Assembly (NCBI RefSeq): GCF_000152945.2
Contig: NC_020830.1
Location: 744,001 to 808,000, forward strand
Length of the DNA stretch: 64,000 nucleotides
Direction: 5' to 3'
DNA from: Polaribacter sp. MED152
GTDB taxonomy: Bacteria; Bacteroidota; Bacteroidia; Flavobacteriales; Flavobacteriaceae
This document shows, piece by piece, positions 54,372-64,000 of the stretch. The notes under the pieces were generated by a model. The model worked only from the letters and a program-made list of their open reading frames with translations, had not been told where the DNA came from and made no database searches. How positions within the stretch are numbered: the stretch's first letter is position 1; each line of letters begins with the position of its first letter. The translations under genes were made by a program, and so were the position numbers.

Positions 54372-56861
54372 TTACATTTTATCACCAAAGAAAATAGTGT
54401 TCATTAATAGTTTGTTAGTACCAAACCAAAATGCTCTAAAATTGGTATTGTCTGTAAAAACAATAACTCTACCTCTACCTAATCTACTTACTTTAAAAGG
54501 AACTGTATTAGGAATTACTTTTGCATTTTCTTTAGAAATATAGCCACTTAACAATGGCTCTGAAGTATATTGAATAGGATTATTATAACTATCCTTATCT
54601 GCTTCCATAAACATGGTTGAGTTTCTAAATAAAGCCAATTTATCATCTTTGTAACCAAAGTTAATAGGATGAGATCTATCTAATTTTGCCTCAAAAATAG
54701 CACCTCCAATTACTTGTGCTCCAGATTTTAATGATCTGTTTTCGAAAGATACATCTTTTATAGAATCTCTTTTAGCCCTCTTAAAGTTAATGTTGATCAT
54801 TTTATTACTAGCCAACCATCTTGCAGAGTTTTTATACCCAACTAATACTCCACCATTTCGAACCCAAGTTTGTAATTTAGTTATTGCAGATTTCTCTAAT
54901 CCACTACTTGGAATAACAATGTGGGTATATTTTGCAATATCAACTCTATTAAAATTTCTAGTATCTAAACGTGTAATTGGCATATCAAAACGTTGGTCGA
55001 ATAAATGCCAAATTTCTCCAGAATCGTTACCAGCAACTCCATCACCAACTATCATAGCTACTTTTGGTTTTGTAATAGCTCTAAAATTATTGCTTCCTAA
55101 GTCTATACCATCATTTAAACCAGTCTTCACTGCATAAATATTAATATGACTTTCTTTAGCAACTTCAACCAAAAACGTAAACATTTCTAAGGCATCTAAT
55201 TTTTGATTTTGAACAGGTATAAAGATGGTTCCATATTCGTAAGAAACACCTCCATTTTTAAAGTTTTTCATTGAAACTTTTGCTTTTAAACCTTTTTGTA
55301 AAATAGCATGTAAAGCTTTAGGAGCGTAAAACTCGTTCCAAGGCATTAAGTAACCATACTCACTTTTAAACGAAACTGAACCTGGTTTTAGTTCAAGATT
55401 GGTAATTTCATTACCTGCTTTTGATAATGAAATATTTTCTGCATAATCAACGTCAAAAGCATGGTTAAAAGTCCAAGCAGAAACATCATAAAATAGGCTG
55501 TCTTTAAAAGTAGTTCTAACATCAAACATCGCTTTCACTAATCTGTGATTTTTTTGATTCATAGGTACTACATAACTGTATCCTTTCTTAAAATTCTTTC
55601 CATTTTGAGTGAAGTCACTTTTTATTTCATGAATTTTAACTTGATGTCTTTTTAAAACTTCTGCCAAATGAAACGTTTTGGCTGCATCTTTTTCATCACC
55701 AAAAACAATAGCATTTTTAGACCCTGTATTTCTACTTTCTTTATAAAAATCTTGCTGATATTTTAAAATCTTTAAACGCATTTTATTTGCTGCTTCTAAT
55801 GTAGAAAAAGCAGCTGTAGCTTGATTTCTAATTGTAAATGGGAAAGTTAAAATTCCGTTTGTAGTTTCTTGAGCATGACCTCTAGAACTTGCTTGCTCAA
55901 AAAGAATACCTATACTACCATTAATGTCTGGAAAAGTTGAACCTTTACCATAATAAAAGTCATCAAAACTCTCTTCTGAATAATACATAGAGCCAATTTT
56001 ATCTAATGCCTTTGCATGATATGTAGCAATTTCTTTAGTTAAATCTTGATTCATTTGTGGTGTTAATGGGTTTGTTCTACTAGGAATTCCTGGTTGAAAA
56101 AAGAAACTAGAATTGCTACCCATTTCATGATGATCTGTTAAGATGTTTGGTAACCATTTATGAAAAGTGGCAATTCTTGCCTTACTTTCTGGCAATTGAA
56201 CTGGCAACCAATCTCTATTCATATCAAATTGGTAGTGATTAGTTCTACCTCTTGGCCAAATCTCAGAATATTCTCTATCATTAGGATCTGGATTAATGTT
56301 TTTACTTCTATTGGTATTTGCCCAATAAGCAAAACGTTGCAAACCATCAGGATTAAATGAAGGGTCGAATAAAATTACCGTATTTTTTAACAAATCTTGA
56401 GTTTCTGCAGTTTTAGAAGCTGCCAGATAATAAGCAACTGCTAATGCAGCATTCGATCCACTTGGCTCATTACCATGTATTGAAAATCCTTGGTACACAA
56501 CTATTGGGTTATCTATACTTAATGAAGCATCATTTGTAGCATCTATATGTTGCTTTCTAATTTGTTCTAAATTTTTATGATTCTCAGCAGACGTAATCGT
56601 CAACAATAACAAAGGTCTACCTTCATAAGTTTTACCTCTATTTTCAATAGAAATTCGGTCTGAAGACGCTGCCAAGGCTTTCATATATTCCACAAGTTTA
56701 TCATGTGTAATATGCCACTCACCTACATCATGACCTATAATATCTTTAGGTATAGGAATACTAGAATCATAATTCTCTGAAGGCAAATAATAAGATAAAT
56801 CTACCTGTTGTGCAGAGCTGTATATTGTAAATAAAAGAAAGAAAACAAAAAGTTTTTTCAT
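54372..56861 (-). CDS. secreted M14-family zinc carboxypeptidase
   Basis: The 829-residue protein has a signal peptide (cleaved near S-S-A-Q, residue 18) and an M14 catalytic domain: H-G-N-E-P-S-G near 130 (zinc H-x-x-E), N-R-D-W near 215, D-H-H-E-M-G near 243 with the next zinc His, and L-F-E-Q-A-S-S-R-G-H near 318 for the catalytic Glu. The C-terminal half (about 590-829) includes a class I amidotransferase-like segment, V-A-M-I-V-G-D-G-V. Members degrade peptides in the periplasm. There is no T9SS sorting domain. Confidence 0.88.
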   Translation of the reverse strand: MKKLFVFFLLFTIYSSAQQVDLSYYLPSENYDSSIPIPKDIIGHDVGEWHITHDKLVEYMKALAASSDRISIENRGKTYEGRPLLLLTITSAENHKNLEQIRKQHIDATNDASLSIDNPIVVYQGFSIHGNEPSGSNAALAVAYYLAASKTAETQDLLKNTVILFDPSFNPDGLQRFAYWANTNRSKNINPDPNDREYSEIWPRGRTNHYQFDMNRDWLPVQLPESKARIATFHKWLPNILTDHHEMGSNSSFFFQPGIPSRTNPLTPQMNQDLTKEIATYHAKALDKIGSMYYSEESFDDFYYGKGSTFPDINGSIGILFEQASSRGHAQETTNGILTFPFTIRNQATAAFSTLEAANKMRLKILKYQQDFYKESRNTGSKNAIVFGDEKDAAKTFHLAEVLKRHQVKIHEIKSDFTQNGKNFKKGYSYVVPMNQKNHRLVKAMFDVRTTFKDSLFYDVSAWTFNHAFDVDYAENISLSKAGNEITNLELKPGSVSFKSEYGYLMPWNEFYAPKALHAILQKGLKAKVSMKNFKNGGVSYEYGTIFIPVQNQKLDALEMFTFLVEVAKESHINIYAVKTGLNDGIDLGSNNFRAITKPKVAMIVGDGVAGNDSGEIWHLFDQRFDMPITRLDTRNFNRVDIAKYTHIVIPSSGLEKSAITKLQTWVRNGGVLVGYKNSARWLASNKMININFKRAKRDSIKDVSFENRSLKSGAQVIGGAIFEAKLDRSHPINFGYKDDKLALFRNSTMFMEADKDSYNNPIQYTSEPLLSGYISKENAKVIPNTVPFKVSRLGRGRVIVFTDNTNFRAFWFGTNKLLMNTIFFGDKM

Positions 56862-56887
56862 TGCTAGATTAAAATTTAGTTATCTAA

Positions 56888-56895
56888 CAAATATA
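56888..56895 (-). promoter_or_regulatory. -7 box of the M14 peptidase gene
   Basis: TATATTTG on the minus strand lies 26 bases before the ATG at 56861. No -33 element is clear. Confidence 0.4.
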
Positions 56896-57032
56896 TGAAT
56901 TCGTAAATTTAATTTCATCAGGTTAAATTATTGTTTTTAAGAAACAGAAACTTTAACATTTAACAAACTACCCAGAATATAAATTAAAAATTATACGTAT
57001 TTTGCTGACTGTCAATATCTAAAAATAACTTT

Positions 57033-58076
57033 ATGAAAAGGTTATTACTTTTAACCATCTGTTGCTATTTGCATTTTATAGGCTTAGCACAGATAAATTA
57101 TGTGGAAAATTTTAATGAAAGAGGGTTACCCACTAATATTCCTGCAGATTCATATTGGAAATTTTATAATGATATAAATCCAAGTCAGACTGAATGGAGT
57201 AAATTTATTCCTGGTGATGGTAAAGCCTATATTACTGTTGATGCAGATGTTTCTAATGACACAGATGCCACTTACCCTTATCAAACTTTAGTGTTTGGAG
57301 GAGTTGCTGAAAATCACAAATTAGAAGTTAGAATGAAAGGAGCACCTGTAGATGGTGGTTTGGTCGCATTTATTTTTACCTACCATCAAGTGGGTTCTAC
57401 CTTTAATGAGGTAGATATTGAATTAGTGGCAAATGATAAAAATAGTACACCACACGAAACCTTGCCACCAAATGGATGGACAGATGCCAGATTTAATACT
57501 TGGAGAGACGCAGATGAAAACACAGCATTACCTCATACAGGTTCAGCGAAAGCGATAATTGATGCAAATGGCGATAATATTTCTTTGGTGGATGATAAAT
57601 TTCATACCTACACCATAGATTGGAGAGCAGATGAAGTAGATTTCTTTATAGATGACGTTTTACAAGAATCTTTTAACACAAATATTGCAAAAGGTTGGGC
57701 AGAAATAATTATTGGTTACAGACATTTACCTTGGGCAGGTGATTTCAATTGGTCTGGAAGTCATACCATGGTTATAGATTATTTTAAGATTGAACCATTA
57801 GGTGCTAAATCTATATTAAACTCAAACAATTTTGAAATGGATACTAACGAAATTCAAATATTTCCAAATCCTGCAAATGATATTTTAAACTTAAAATATT
57901 CACATAACTTAGAAATTTTGAAGATGGAAATAATTAATCCTATTTCATCTAAGGTTACTACAATTAAAAGCCTACAAAACCAGATTGACATAAGTACACT
58001 TGCAAAGGGAGTTTACTTTTTAAAAACCACTTTAAAAAACAACAAACATCTCATTCATAAAGTTTTAAAACTTTAA
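57033..58076 (+). CDS. secreted GH16-family glycoside hydrolase with T9SS sorting domain
   Basis: The 347-residue protein has a signal peptide (to about G-L-A-Q) and a GH16 jelly-roll domain (about 25-262) with the E126-V-D128-I-E130 catalytic motif and W-R-A-D-E-V-D-F-F-I-D-D. A C-terminal sorting domain starts at I-F-P-N-P-A near 278 and sends it through the type IX system. GH16 enzymes cut beta-1,3/1,4-glucans or algal galactans; the exact substrate is unknown. It lies 89 bases before the PL6 gene, so polysaccharide uptake or degradation is likely. Confidence 0.88.
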   Translation: MKRLLLLTICCYLHFIGLAQINYVENFNERGLPTNIPADSYWKFYNDINPSQTEWSKFIPGDGKAYITVDADVSNDTDATYPYQTLVFGGVAENHKLEVRMKGAPVDGGLVAFIFTYHQVGSTFNEVDIELVANDKNSTPHETLPPNGWTDARFNTWRDADENTALPHTGSAKAIIDANGDNISLVDDKFHTYTIDWRADEVDFFIDDVLQESFNTNIAKGWAEIIIGYRHLPWAGDFNWSGSHTMVIDYFKIEPLGAKSILNSNNFEMDTNEIQIFPNPANDILNLKYSHNLEILKMEIINPISSKVTTIKSLQNQIDISTLAKGVYFLKTTLKNNKHLIHKVLKL

Positions 58077-58108
58077 AATAACTAGAATTTCATTGAATAT
58101 TTTTTTCA

Positions 58109-58143
58109 TATATTTGGTTAACCACTTTGGTTTACCAAATATA
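58109..58143. promoter_or_regulatory. 35-base palindrome overlapping the PL6 promoter box
   Basis: TATATTTGGT (58109-58118) and ACCAAATATA (58134-58143) are perfect complements, and AACC/GGTT extend the stem inward after one mismatch. TATATTTG, a TAnnTTTG match, is the left end. The form suits an operator for a dimeric regulator. Confidence 0.55.
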
Positions 58144-58165
58144 AATTCAACTAAAAAAGAAAAAA

Positions 58166-60859
58166 ATGACATCCCCAATTCAAAATTCTAGAAGTTTTCC
58201 TTTTATTTCGAAACATTATTTAAGTGTAATTATCGTTTTAATATCACTTCAAAATTTTGCGCAAACCACTTATAATATTGATGATCCAGAAAAATTAAGA
58301 GATGTTATTTATGAACCTGGAGATGTAATCATATTAAAAAACGGAACCTATACCACAGATGAAAAAATTCAGTTTTTAGGTTCTGGGACAGCAGAAAACC
58401 CTGTTACGTTTAGAGCAGAAACTCCTGGTGGTGTAGTTTTTACTGGAGGCCCAAGATTAACTATTGGTGGTGAATCTGAAAATGGAGCTAAAATTGCTAC
58501 TGGTGAATATTTGGTAGTAGATGGTTTTCACTGGAAAGGTGGTTATGGAGCTAGTAATTTTATAGAATTTAGAAATGGTCAAGATTTTGCACATCATAGT
58601 ACTATTCAAAACTGTGTAATTGATGGTTTAGGCATAGAACCTACTGAACTAGCAGAAGATTTAGCCAATGAACAAATTACCAAACATAGATGGATTGTTT
58701 TATATGGAACATACAACACAGTTATTAATTGTTCATTTATGAATAAAGTTAGTTCTGGTGCAATTATTCTAGGAGAATATTCATATAATGCTTTTCCTGA
58801 AGTTGCAGATGGAGAACCTGAGGTAAATAATAGCTGTGAGGAAGTTGGTCATACAATTACTAAAAACTACTTCTATAATTTTCAAAAAATGGAAGATTTA
58901 TATGGTAGAAAAGCAAATGGAGATCAACTTTCCAATGCTGGTGATAGTGAAACCATTCGAATTGGAACTAGCTCTTATCAAATGGTAAATAGTAATGTAA
59001 CCATTAGCAACAATTATTTTGTACAATCTGATGGAGAAAATGAAATCATTACCAATAAAAGCAAAGGAAATATAATTACCAACAACACCTTTAGGAGATG
59101 CAGAGGCTCTTTGGTTTTAAGACATGGTTCTTATGCCACTGTAGATGGTAATATTTTTTTAGGAGAAAATGTAGATGGAACTGGAGGTATACGAATTACA
59201 GATAGCCATCATACAATTACTAACAATTATATTCAAGATTGTATTACAGTGCAAGATCAGGCAAAATGGAATAATGGAATTACCTTTATTGGTGGTAGTG
59301 CAAATGCAGACGTTTCCTGTACTTCAGATAATGTTTCTAACGGATATCAGAAATCAGAAAATATAAATGTTTCTAATAATACTTTCGTAAATACAAATGC
59401 TCCGCTTTTTTATAATACTGATAAAGGAAGCACAGATCCTACAGGAACAGTAAACAACAATCTTATCTATTTTGATGCAGGTAATACAAACTTATCAGAT
59501 ATAATTTCTGGAGATACAAACACTTCATATACAGATTTAGGGACTACTTTATCTTATTCTGGTAATGTTTTTACAGGCACAAATTTAGGAGTTATAAATA
59601 ATGGATTTTCTGAAGAAAATGGAATAATTGCAACCGAAAATGGCGAAATGTTTACTTTTTCAGGATCATCTTCAACAAATAAAGGTGCAAATTTAGGCAC
59701 ATACATAGCTACTACAGATGCTATGGTTGGCTATGGAATTGGAGCATGTTTCACCAACAATTTAGGTGAAAGTATTACTGATGGAGATTGCACCATAGAA
59801 ATATCCGAAAACTTAACTATTAGTAGTTTAGAAACGTTTGCTGCTTCTGCTTCTAGCAAAGATGTAAACGTAACTGCAAATGTAAGTTGGACAGCAGTAT
59901 CAAATAACGATTGGATTACAATATCTACCACCTCTGGTACAGGAAATGCAACAGTAACAGTTAATATAACTGAAAACTCAGAAACAACCTCTAGAAGTGG
60001 CTCTGTAACATTTTCTCAAGTTGCTGGTGGAGATGATATTGTAAGAACTTTAAACGTAAATCAAGAAGGTGCAAATTTAACAGATTTGTACACCTTAATT
60101 AATGCAGGCACAAATGGAGCTCCTGTAACCATACATTCGTATTCGAAACAGCAAGACACAGGTGGTAAAACCAATTTTGCCACAAATGCCTTAGACAAAA
60201 ATTTCTCTACACAATGGACAGCAGATGATGGAGATATTCTTTCTGGAGACTATAAAGGAGATGGAGAGTTTGTAATTTTTGATTTAAGTGATGAATATCA
60301 ATTAGATTTAATTCAAATCGCAACAGATGATAAATCAGACCCTTATGGTTTGCAAATTTGGGTATCTACTTCAGGTATAGATGCAAGTGATTTTACAAAA
60401 TTGCTACCAACATCAAATGATTTATTAATCACAACTACAACTGGCACAAGAACAGATTTTGATACTTATCAAGTTTCAGAGAATGCACGTTATGTAAAAT
60501 TAATTGGTTTTGGAAGATATAATACAGACGGAAATTCACGCAAAAGCGTTTGGACAAACATTACAGAAGTTGAGTTTTATGGAGAATCTACGAGTTTATC
60601 TGCAGATTCTTTTCAGGAAAATTCAATTTCAATGTATCCAAATCCTGCTAAAACATTGGTAACTATTAAAGCTAAAGTAGACATTAAAACTATTCAAGTT
60701 TTTAGTTTAGATGGAAAAGAAATTTTAAGTAAAAATGTAAATGATTCTAAAAATGAAATTATACTGAATACCAGTAAAATTTCAAATGGAATTTATCTTG
60801 TTCGTTTCACAAACGAGAGTGGTTTAAATGAACCTAGATTGATAAACATTGCTCATTAA
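58166..60859 (+). CDS. secreted PL6-family polysaccharide lyase with BACON, F5/8 C and T9SS domains
   Basis: The 897-residue protein has a signal sequence (about 1-33, F-A-Q), a right-handed beta-helix PL6 domain (about 35-520) with K298 and R319 spaced 21 apart as in the catalytic Lys/Arg of chondroitinase B, a BACON domain (about 545-636), a coagulation factor 5/8-type (discoidin) domain (about 640-808), and a T9SS sorting domain with M-Y-P-N-P-A near 825. PL6 enzymes cleave alginate or dermatan-type polymers; alginate is likely for a marine strain but not proved. A palindrome sits upstream. Confidence 0.9.
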   Translation: MTSPIQNSRSFPFISKHYLSVIIVLISLQNFAQTTYNIDDPEKLRDVIYEPGDVIILKNGTYTTDEKIQFLGSGTAENPVTFRAETPGGVVFTGGPRLTIGGESENGAKIATGEYLVVDGFHWKGGYGASNFIEFRNGQDFAHHSTIQNCVIDGLGIEPTELAEDLANEQITKHRWIVLYGTYNTVINCSFMNKVSSGAIILGEYSYNAFPEVADGEPEVNNSCEEVGHTITKNYFYNFQKMEDLYGRKANGDQLSNAGDSETIRIGTSSYQMVNSNVTISNNYFVQSDGENEIITNKSKGNIITNNTFRRCRGSLVLRHGSYATVDGNIFLGENVDGTGGIRITDSHHTITNNYIQDCITVQDQAKWNNGITFIGGSANADVSCTSDNVSNGYQKSENINVSNNTFVNTNAPLFYNTDKGSTDPTGTVNNNLIYFDAGNTNLSDIISGDTNTSYTDLGTTLSYSGNVFTGTNLGVINNGFSEENGIIATENGEMFTFSGSSSTNKGANLGTYIATTDAMVGYGIGACFTNNLGESITDGDCTIEISENLTISSLETFAASASSKDVNVTANVSWTAVSNNDWITISTTSGTGNATVTVNITENSETTSRSGSVTFSQVAGGDDIVRTLNVNQEGANLTDLYTLINAGTNGAPVTIHSYSKQQDTGGKTNFATNALDKNFSTQWTADDGDILSGDYKGDGEFVIFDLSDEYQLDLIQIATDDKSDPYGLQIWVSTSGIDASDFTKLLPTSNDLLITTTTGTRTDFDTYQVSENARYVKLIGFGRYNTDGNSRKSVWTNITEVEFYGESTSLSADSFQENSISMYPNPAKTLVTIKAKVDIKTIQVFSLDGKEILSKNVNDSKNEIILNTSKISNGIYLVRFTNESGLNEPRLINIAH

Positions 60860-61018
60860 TTACTAGCAAAACCGTTTTATTTTTCAACTTAATTCATTTT
60901 TAGGTAGTAGAATTGCATCATTTTATCAAATTAATAAAAATGGTGAAACCTTCTTACAGATTGCAATAATTGATAATATTATTCAGATATTTGTAAAGAA
61001 GATAGTTCACTTTTTTAG

Positions 61019-63922
61019 ATGATTTCAAACACAACTTTAGATAGCTTAAACAATTCACTTTCAGGAGATGTTTTGTATGATGATTTACACAAAACATTAT
61101 ATGCTACAGATGCCTCTGTGTATAGAAAAATTCCTTTAGCAGTTGCATATCCAACCAATGAAAAAGACATAAAAGTTTTAATTGATTTTGCTACTAAGAA
61201 CAATATCACATTAATACCAAGAACTGCAGGTACATCTTTAGCAGGGCAATGTGTAGGTGATGGAATTGTAGTTGATGTTTCAAAACATTTTACAAACATT
61301 ATAGCTTTTGATGAACTATCTAAAACCATTACTTTACAGCCAGGAATTGTAAGAGATTCTTTAAATGGATTTTTAAAACCATATGGTTTATTCTTTGGCC
61401 CAAACACCTCTACTTCTAACAGATGTATGATTGGTGGTATGGTTGGTAATAATTCCTCAGGTAGTACTTCTATAAAATACGGTGTCACTAGAGATAAAGT
61501 AATACAAATCAACGCAATTTTAAGTGATGGAAGTACTGCTGTTTTTAAAGAAATAAAATCTCAAGAGTTTATTCAAAAAACCAAACTAGATACTTTAGAA
61601 GGTAAAATTTACAAATCAATTATTGATGAACTTTCACCAAAAGAAGCTCAAAGTGAAATACACAATGAGTTTCCAAAACCAGCTATTCACAGAAGAAATA
61701 CAGGTTATGCAGTAGATGAGTTTTTAAAATCAGACTTGTTTGGTGGAACAGAAAAAACCATAAATGTTGCAAAGTTTTTAACGGGTAGTGAAGGTACTTT
61801 AGCCTTTACAACCGAAATTACTTTACAGTTAGATGACTTACCTCCTACCGAAAGTATTATGGTTTGTACTCATTTTAAAAGTATTAATGAGAGCTTACAA
61901 GCTACTGTTATTGCTATGAAACATAATTTGTACAACTGCGAATTGATGGATAAAACCATCTTAGATTGTACAAAAAACAATAGAGAATTAGCAAAAAACA
62001 GGTTTTTCTTACAAGGTGATCCTGAAGCAGTTTTAATGCTAGAAGTTGCTGCAGAAACATTACCAGAGGCAGAATTATTGGCAGATGAATTAATTGCAGA
62101 TTTAGCTAAAAATAAATTCGGTTATCATCATCCAAAAGTATATGGTAAGGATATTGCAAAGGTACATTACTTAAGAAAAGCAGGTTTGGGAGCTTTAGGA
62201 AATATGGTTGGAGATCAAAAAGCAGTGGCATGTATCGAAGATACAGCTGTAGCTTTAGAAGATTTACCAAATTATATTGAAGAATTTACTCAAATTATGG
62301 CAAAATATCAGCAAAATGCAGTGTATTATGCACATGCAGGAGCTGGAGAATTACATTTAAGACCAATTCTAAACCTAAAGAAAAAAGCCGATGTTGTACT
62401 TTTTAGGAAAATTACCACAGAAACAGCAGAACTTGTAAAAAAATACAAAGGTTCTTTTTCTGGTGAGCATGGAGATGGAATTGTTCGTGCAGAATTTATT
62501 CCTTTAATGATTGGCGATAAAAATTACCAGTTGTTAAGAAGAATCAAAAAAGCTTTTGACGCAAATAATGTTTTCAATAAAGGTAAAGTAACTGATGCTT
62601 TTGCCATGGACGAAAATTTACGTTATGAGGTAGATCGTAAAGAACCAGAAATTGATACTATTCAAGATTTTTCGGATAGTAAAGGTATTCTAAGAATGGC
62701 TGAGAAATGCAATGGTTCAGGTGATTGTAGAAAACCTGTTGAAGCAGGTGGAACAATGTGCCCAAGTTATAGAGCAACCAAAGATGAGAAAGATACAACC
62801 AGAGCAAGAGCAAATACTTTACGTGAAGTTTTAACGAACAACAAAGAACAAAATAAATTTAATTCTAGAGAATTAAAAGAAGTGTTGAGTTTATGCTTAA
62901 GTTGTAAAGCGTGTGCTTCTGAATGCCCAAGTAATGTGGATGTAGCTACAATGAAAGCTGAATTTCTTTATCAATATCAAGAAGAAAATGGCTATTCTTT
63001 TAGAAACAAACTTTTTGCCAACAATGTTAAGTACAATAAACTAGGTAGTATAGCTCCTGCAATTACAAATTTAGTTTTAAATACCTCGTTAACTAAAGCT
63101 ATTATGGGAGTCGCTCAACATAGAAGCGTACCAAAGTTAGCTCCTAAAACCTTAAAGAAATGGTATGCTAAACAATCATTTACTTCTAAAACTTACAAAA
63201 AAACAGTTTACTTGTTTTGTGATGAGTTTAGTAACTATTATGATGTAGAAATTGGAAAAGATGCCTTTATATTACTTCATAAACTTGGCTATGATTTAAA
63301 AATGATAAATCATGCAGAATCAGGGAGAAGTTTTATTTCTAAAGGATTTTTAAAGGAGGCAAAAGCAGTATGTAATTTAAATATTGATTATTTTAAAGAT
63401 ATTGTAACTGCGGATACACCTTTAATTGGCATTGAACCCTCAGCAATTTTAACGTTTAGAGATGAGTATTTACGTTTGGCTGATGATAAAAAAGCTGCTG
63501 AAAAAATTGCTAAAAACACCTTTACTTTCGAAGAATTTTTAGCCAATGAAATAAAAGAAGGTAATATTAATGATAAGTTGTTTACTCAAGAAGAAAAGCA
63601 ACTAAAGATTCATGGACATTGTCATCAAAAAGCATTATCAGGAACAAGTTCTAGCTTTCAAATTATGAATTTACCTAAAAATTATAAGGTAACAATCATG
63701 AATACAGGATGTTGTGGAATGGCTGGTTCTTTTGGTTATGAGAAAGAACATTATGATGTTTCAATGCAAGTTGGTGAAGACACATTGTTTCCAAAAGTTA
63801 GAAATTGTAGTTCAGATACCGAAATTGTTGCTGCAGGTACAAGTTGTAGACATCAAATTTATGATGGTACTAACAGAATTGCAAAACACCCAATTACAAT
63901 TTTAAAAGAAGCCTTAATTTAA
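61019..63922 (+). CDS. FAD- and Fe-S-dependent 2-hydroxyacid dehydrogenase (YdiJ/GlcD-GlpC-type)
   Basis: The 967-residue protein has an N-terminal FAD-binding PCMH domain (R-T-A-G-T-S-L-A-G-Q-C near 65), an FAD oxidase C-terminal domain (about 270-550, G-E-H-G-D-G-I near 482), two Cys-rich clusters (C-N-G-S-G-D-C and C-L-S-C-K-A-C-A-S-E-C-P near 627-637), and a CCG domain with H-G-H-C-H-Q-K and G-C-C-G-M-A-G-S near 865-905. This is the layout of YdiJ-type D-2-hydroxyglutarate or D-lactate dehydrogenases. Electrons probably go to the respiratory chain. The natural substrate is not decided. Confidence 0.88.
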   Translation: MISNTTLDSLNNSLSGDVLYDDLHKTLYATDASVYRKIPLAVAYPTNEKDIKVLIDFATKNNITLIPRTAGTSLAGQCVGDGIVVDVSKHFTNIIAFDELSKTITLQPGIVRDSLNGFLKPYGLFFGPNTSTSNRCMIGGMVGNNSSGSTSIKYGVTRDKVIQINAILSDGSTAVFKEIKSQEFIQKTKLDTLEGKIYKSIIDELSPKEAQSEIHNEFPKPAIHRRNTGYAVDEFLKSDLFGGTEKTINVAKFLTGSEGTLAFTTEITLQLDDLPPTESIMVCTHFKSINESLQATVIAMKHNLYNCELMDKTILDCTKNNRELAKNRFFLQGDPEAVLMLEVAAETLPEAELLADELIADLAKNKFGYHHPKVYGKDIAKVHYLRKAGLGALGNMVGDQKAVACIEDTAVALEDLPNYIEEFTQIMAKYQQNAVYYAHAGAGELHLRPILNLKKKADVVLFRKITTETAELVKKYKGSFSGEHGDGIVRAEFIPLMIGDKNYQLLRRIKKAFDANNVFNKGKVTDAFAMDENLRYEVDRKEPEIDTIQDFSDSKGILRMAEKCNGSGDCRKPVEAGGTMCPSYRATKDEKDTTRARANTLREVLTNNKEQNKFNSRELKEVLSLCLSCKACASECPSNVDVATMKAEFLYQYQEENGYSFRNKLFANNVKYNKLGSIAPAITNLVLNTSLTKAIMGVAQHRSVPKLAPKTLKKWYAKQSFTSKTYKKTVYLFCDEFSNYYDVEIGKDAFILLHKLGYDLKMINHAESGRSFISKGFLKEAKAVCNLNIDYFKDIVTADTPLIGIEPSAILTFRDEYLRLADDKKAAEKIAKNTFTFEEFLANEIKEGNINDKLFTQEEKQLKIHGHCHQKALSGTSSSFQIMNLPKNYKVTIMNTGCCGMAGSFGYEKEHYDVSMQVGEDTLFPKVRNCSSDTEIVAAGTSCRHQIYDGTNRIAKHPITILKEALI

Positions 63923-64000
63923 TTAAAGTCAGTTCTATTTTTGTATTTTTAAAGTCTAACCTAGAAAACTTTGATACAAAAGAAAAAAATTGCATCCATG
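63923..64000. other. 3' edge spacer
   Basis: A TATTTTTG box at 63936-63943 (plus strand) could serve a following rightward gene. The last three bases are ATG, but nothing downstream is visible to judge whether a gene starts there. Confidence 0.25.

Noticed and set aside
61015..61512. Leftward frame under the start of the FAD dehydrogenase gene
   Set aside because: It runs opposite a PCMH domain with clear motifs; its hydrophobic content mirrors the sense codons.

Overview
The window reads as chromosome of a marine member of the Flavobacteriaceae (Bacteroidota), most like the Polaribacter/Tenacibaculum group. The evidence is the very AT-rich sequence, type IX secretion C-terminal sorting domains with PNPA motifs, Bacteroidota-type promoters (a -7 box TAnnTTTG, sometimes with an upstream TTG), the near absence of Shine-Dalgarno sequences, and gene orders such as tgt-lptG. 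The genus is an inference. No tRNA, rRNA, CRISPR array, insertion sequence or prophage was seen. Coding density is high: the longest spacers are about 275 bases (7526-7798 and 51719-51995) and no gene-free stretch exceeds 300 bases.

Layout. 1-7.5 kb: a truncated EamA transporter, lptG, tgt, a pseudouridine synthase, an AlkB-like dioxygenase, uvrB and sucC. 7.8-18 kb: a DUF5916 outer-membrane protein, LolD, a CPBP protease, a TIGR02757 protein, an S10 peptidase, a BatA-like protein, a dihydroorotase homologue that has lost its metal ligands, a small DUF4870-like membrane protein and an esterase. 18-21.3 kb: a four-gene leftward operon of a coiled-coil protein, a protein with a profilin/roadblock-like segment, a Ras/Rab-like small GTPase and a soluble hybrid histidine kinase. 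This is the best candidate for an undescribed system. 21.4-28.3 kb: an MBL hydrolase, a conserved protein of unknown function, an ECF sigma factor operon, small proteins, a CAT-like acyltransferase, a HAD phosphatase, kdsB and a 56-residue membrane protein.

28.4-37 kb: two tandem secreted paralogues of unknown function, queD, idi, a lipoprotein cyclophilin, prfC, a beta-barrel-like protein and a cyclophilin-FKBP fusion. 37.2-44 kb: four tandem membrane-bound hybrid histidine kinases, one of which has Glu in place of the phosphoacceptor His. 44.1-46.9 kb: egtB, egtD and an Asp/Glu-racemase-like gene (an ergothioneine-type cluster). 47-51.7 kb: leuCDAB. 52-56.9 kb: a TPR lipoprotein, a DinB protein, an Mpo1-like protein, a CsaA-like protein, a YqaE peptide and an M14 peptidase. 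57-60.9 kb: a GH16 enzyme and a PL6 polysaccharide lyase, both T9SS cargo. 61-63.9 kb: a large FAD/Fe-S 2-hydroxyacid dehydrogenase.

Several start codons were decided by promoter position. At tgt, the MBL gene and egtB, an apparent upstream TTG start is really the TTG of a TAnnTTTG box, and an ATG follows exactly 6 bases later, which suggests leaderless mRNAs. All identifications rest on reading motifs by eye; no database search was possible.
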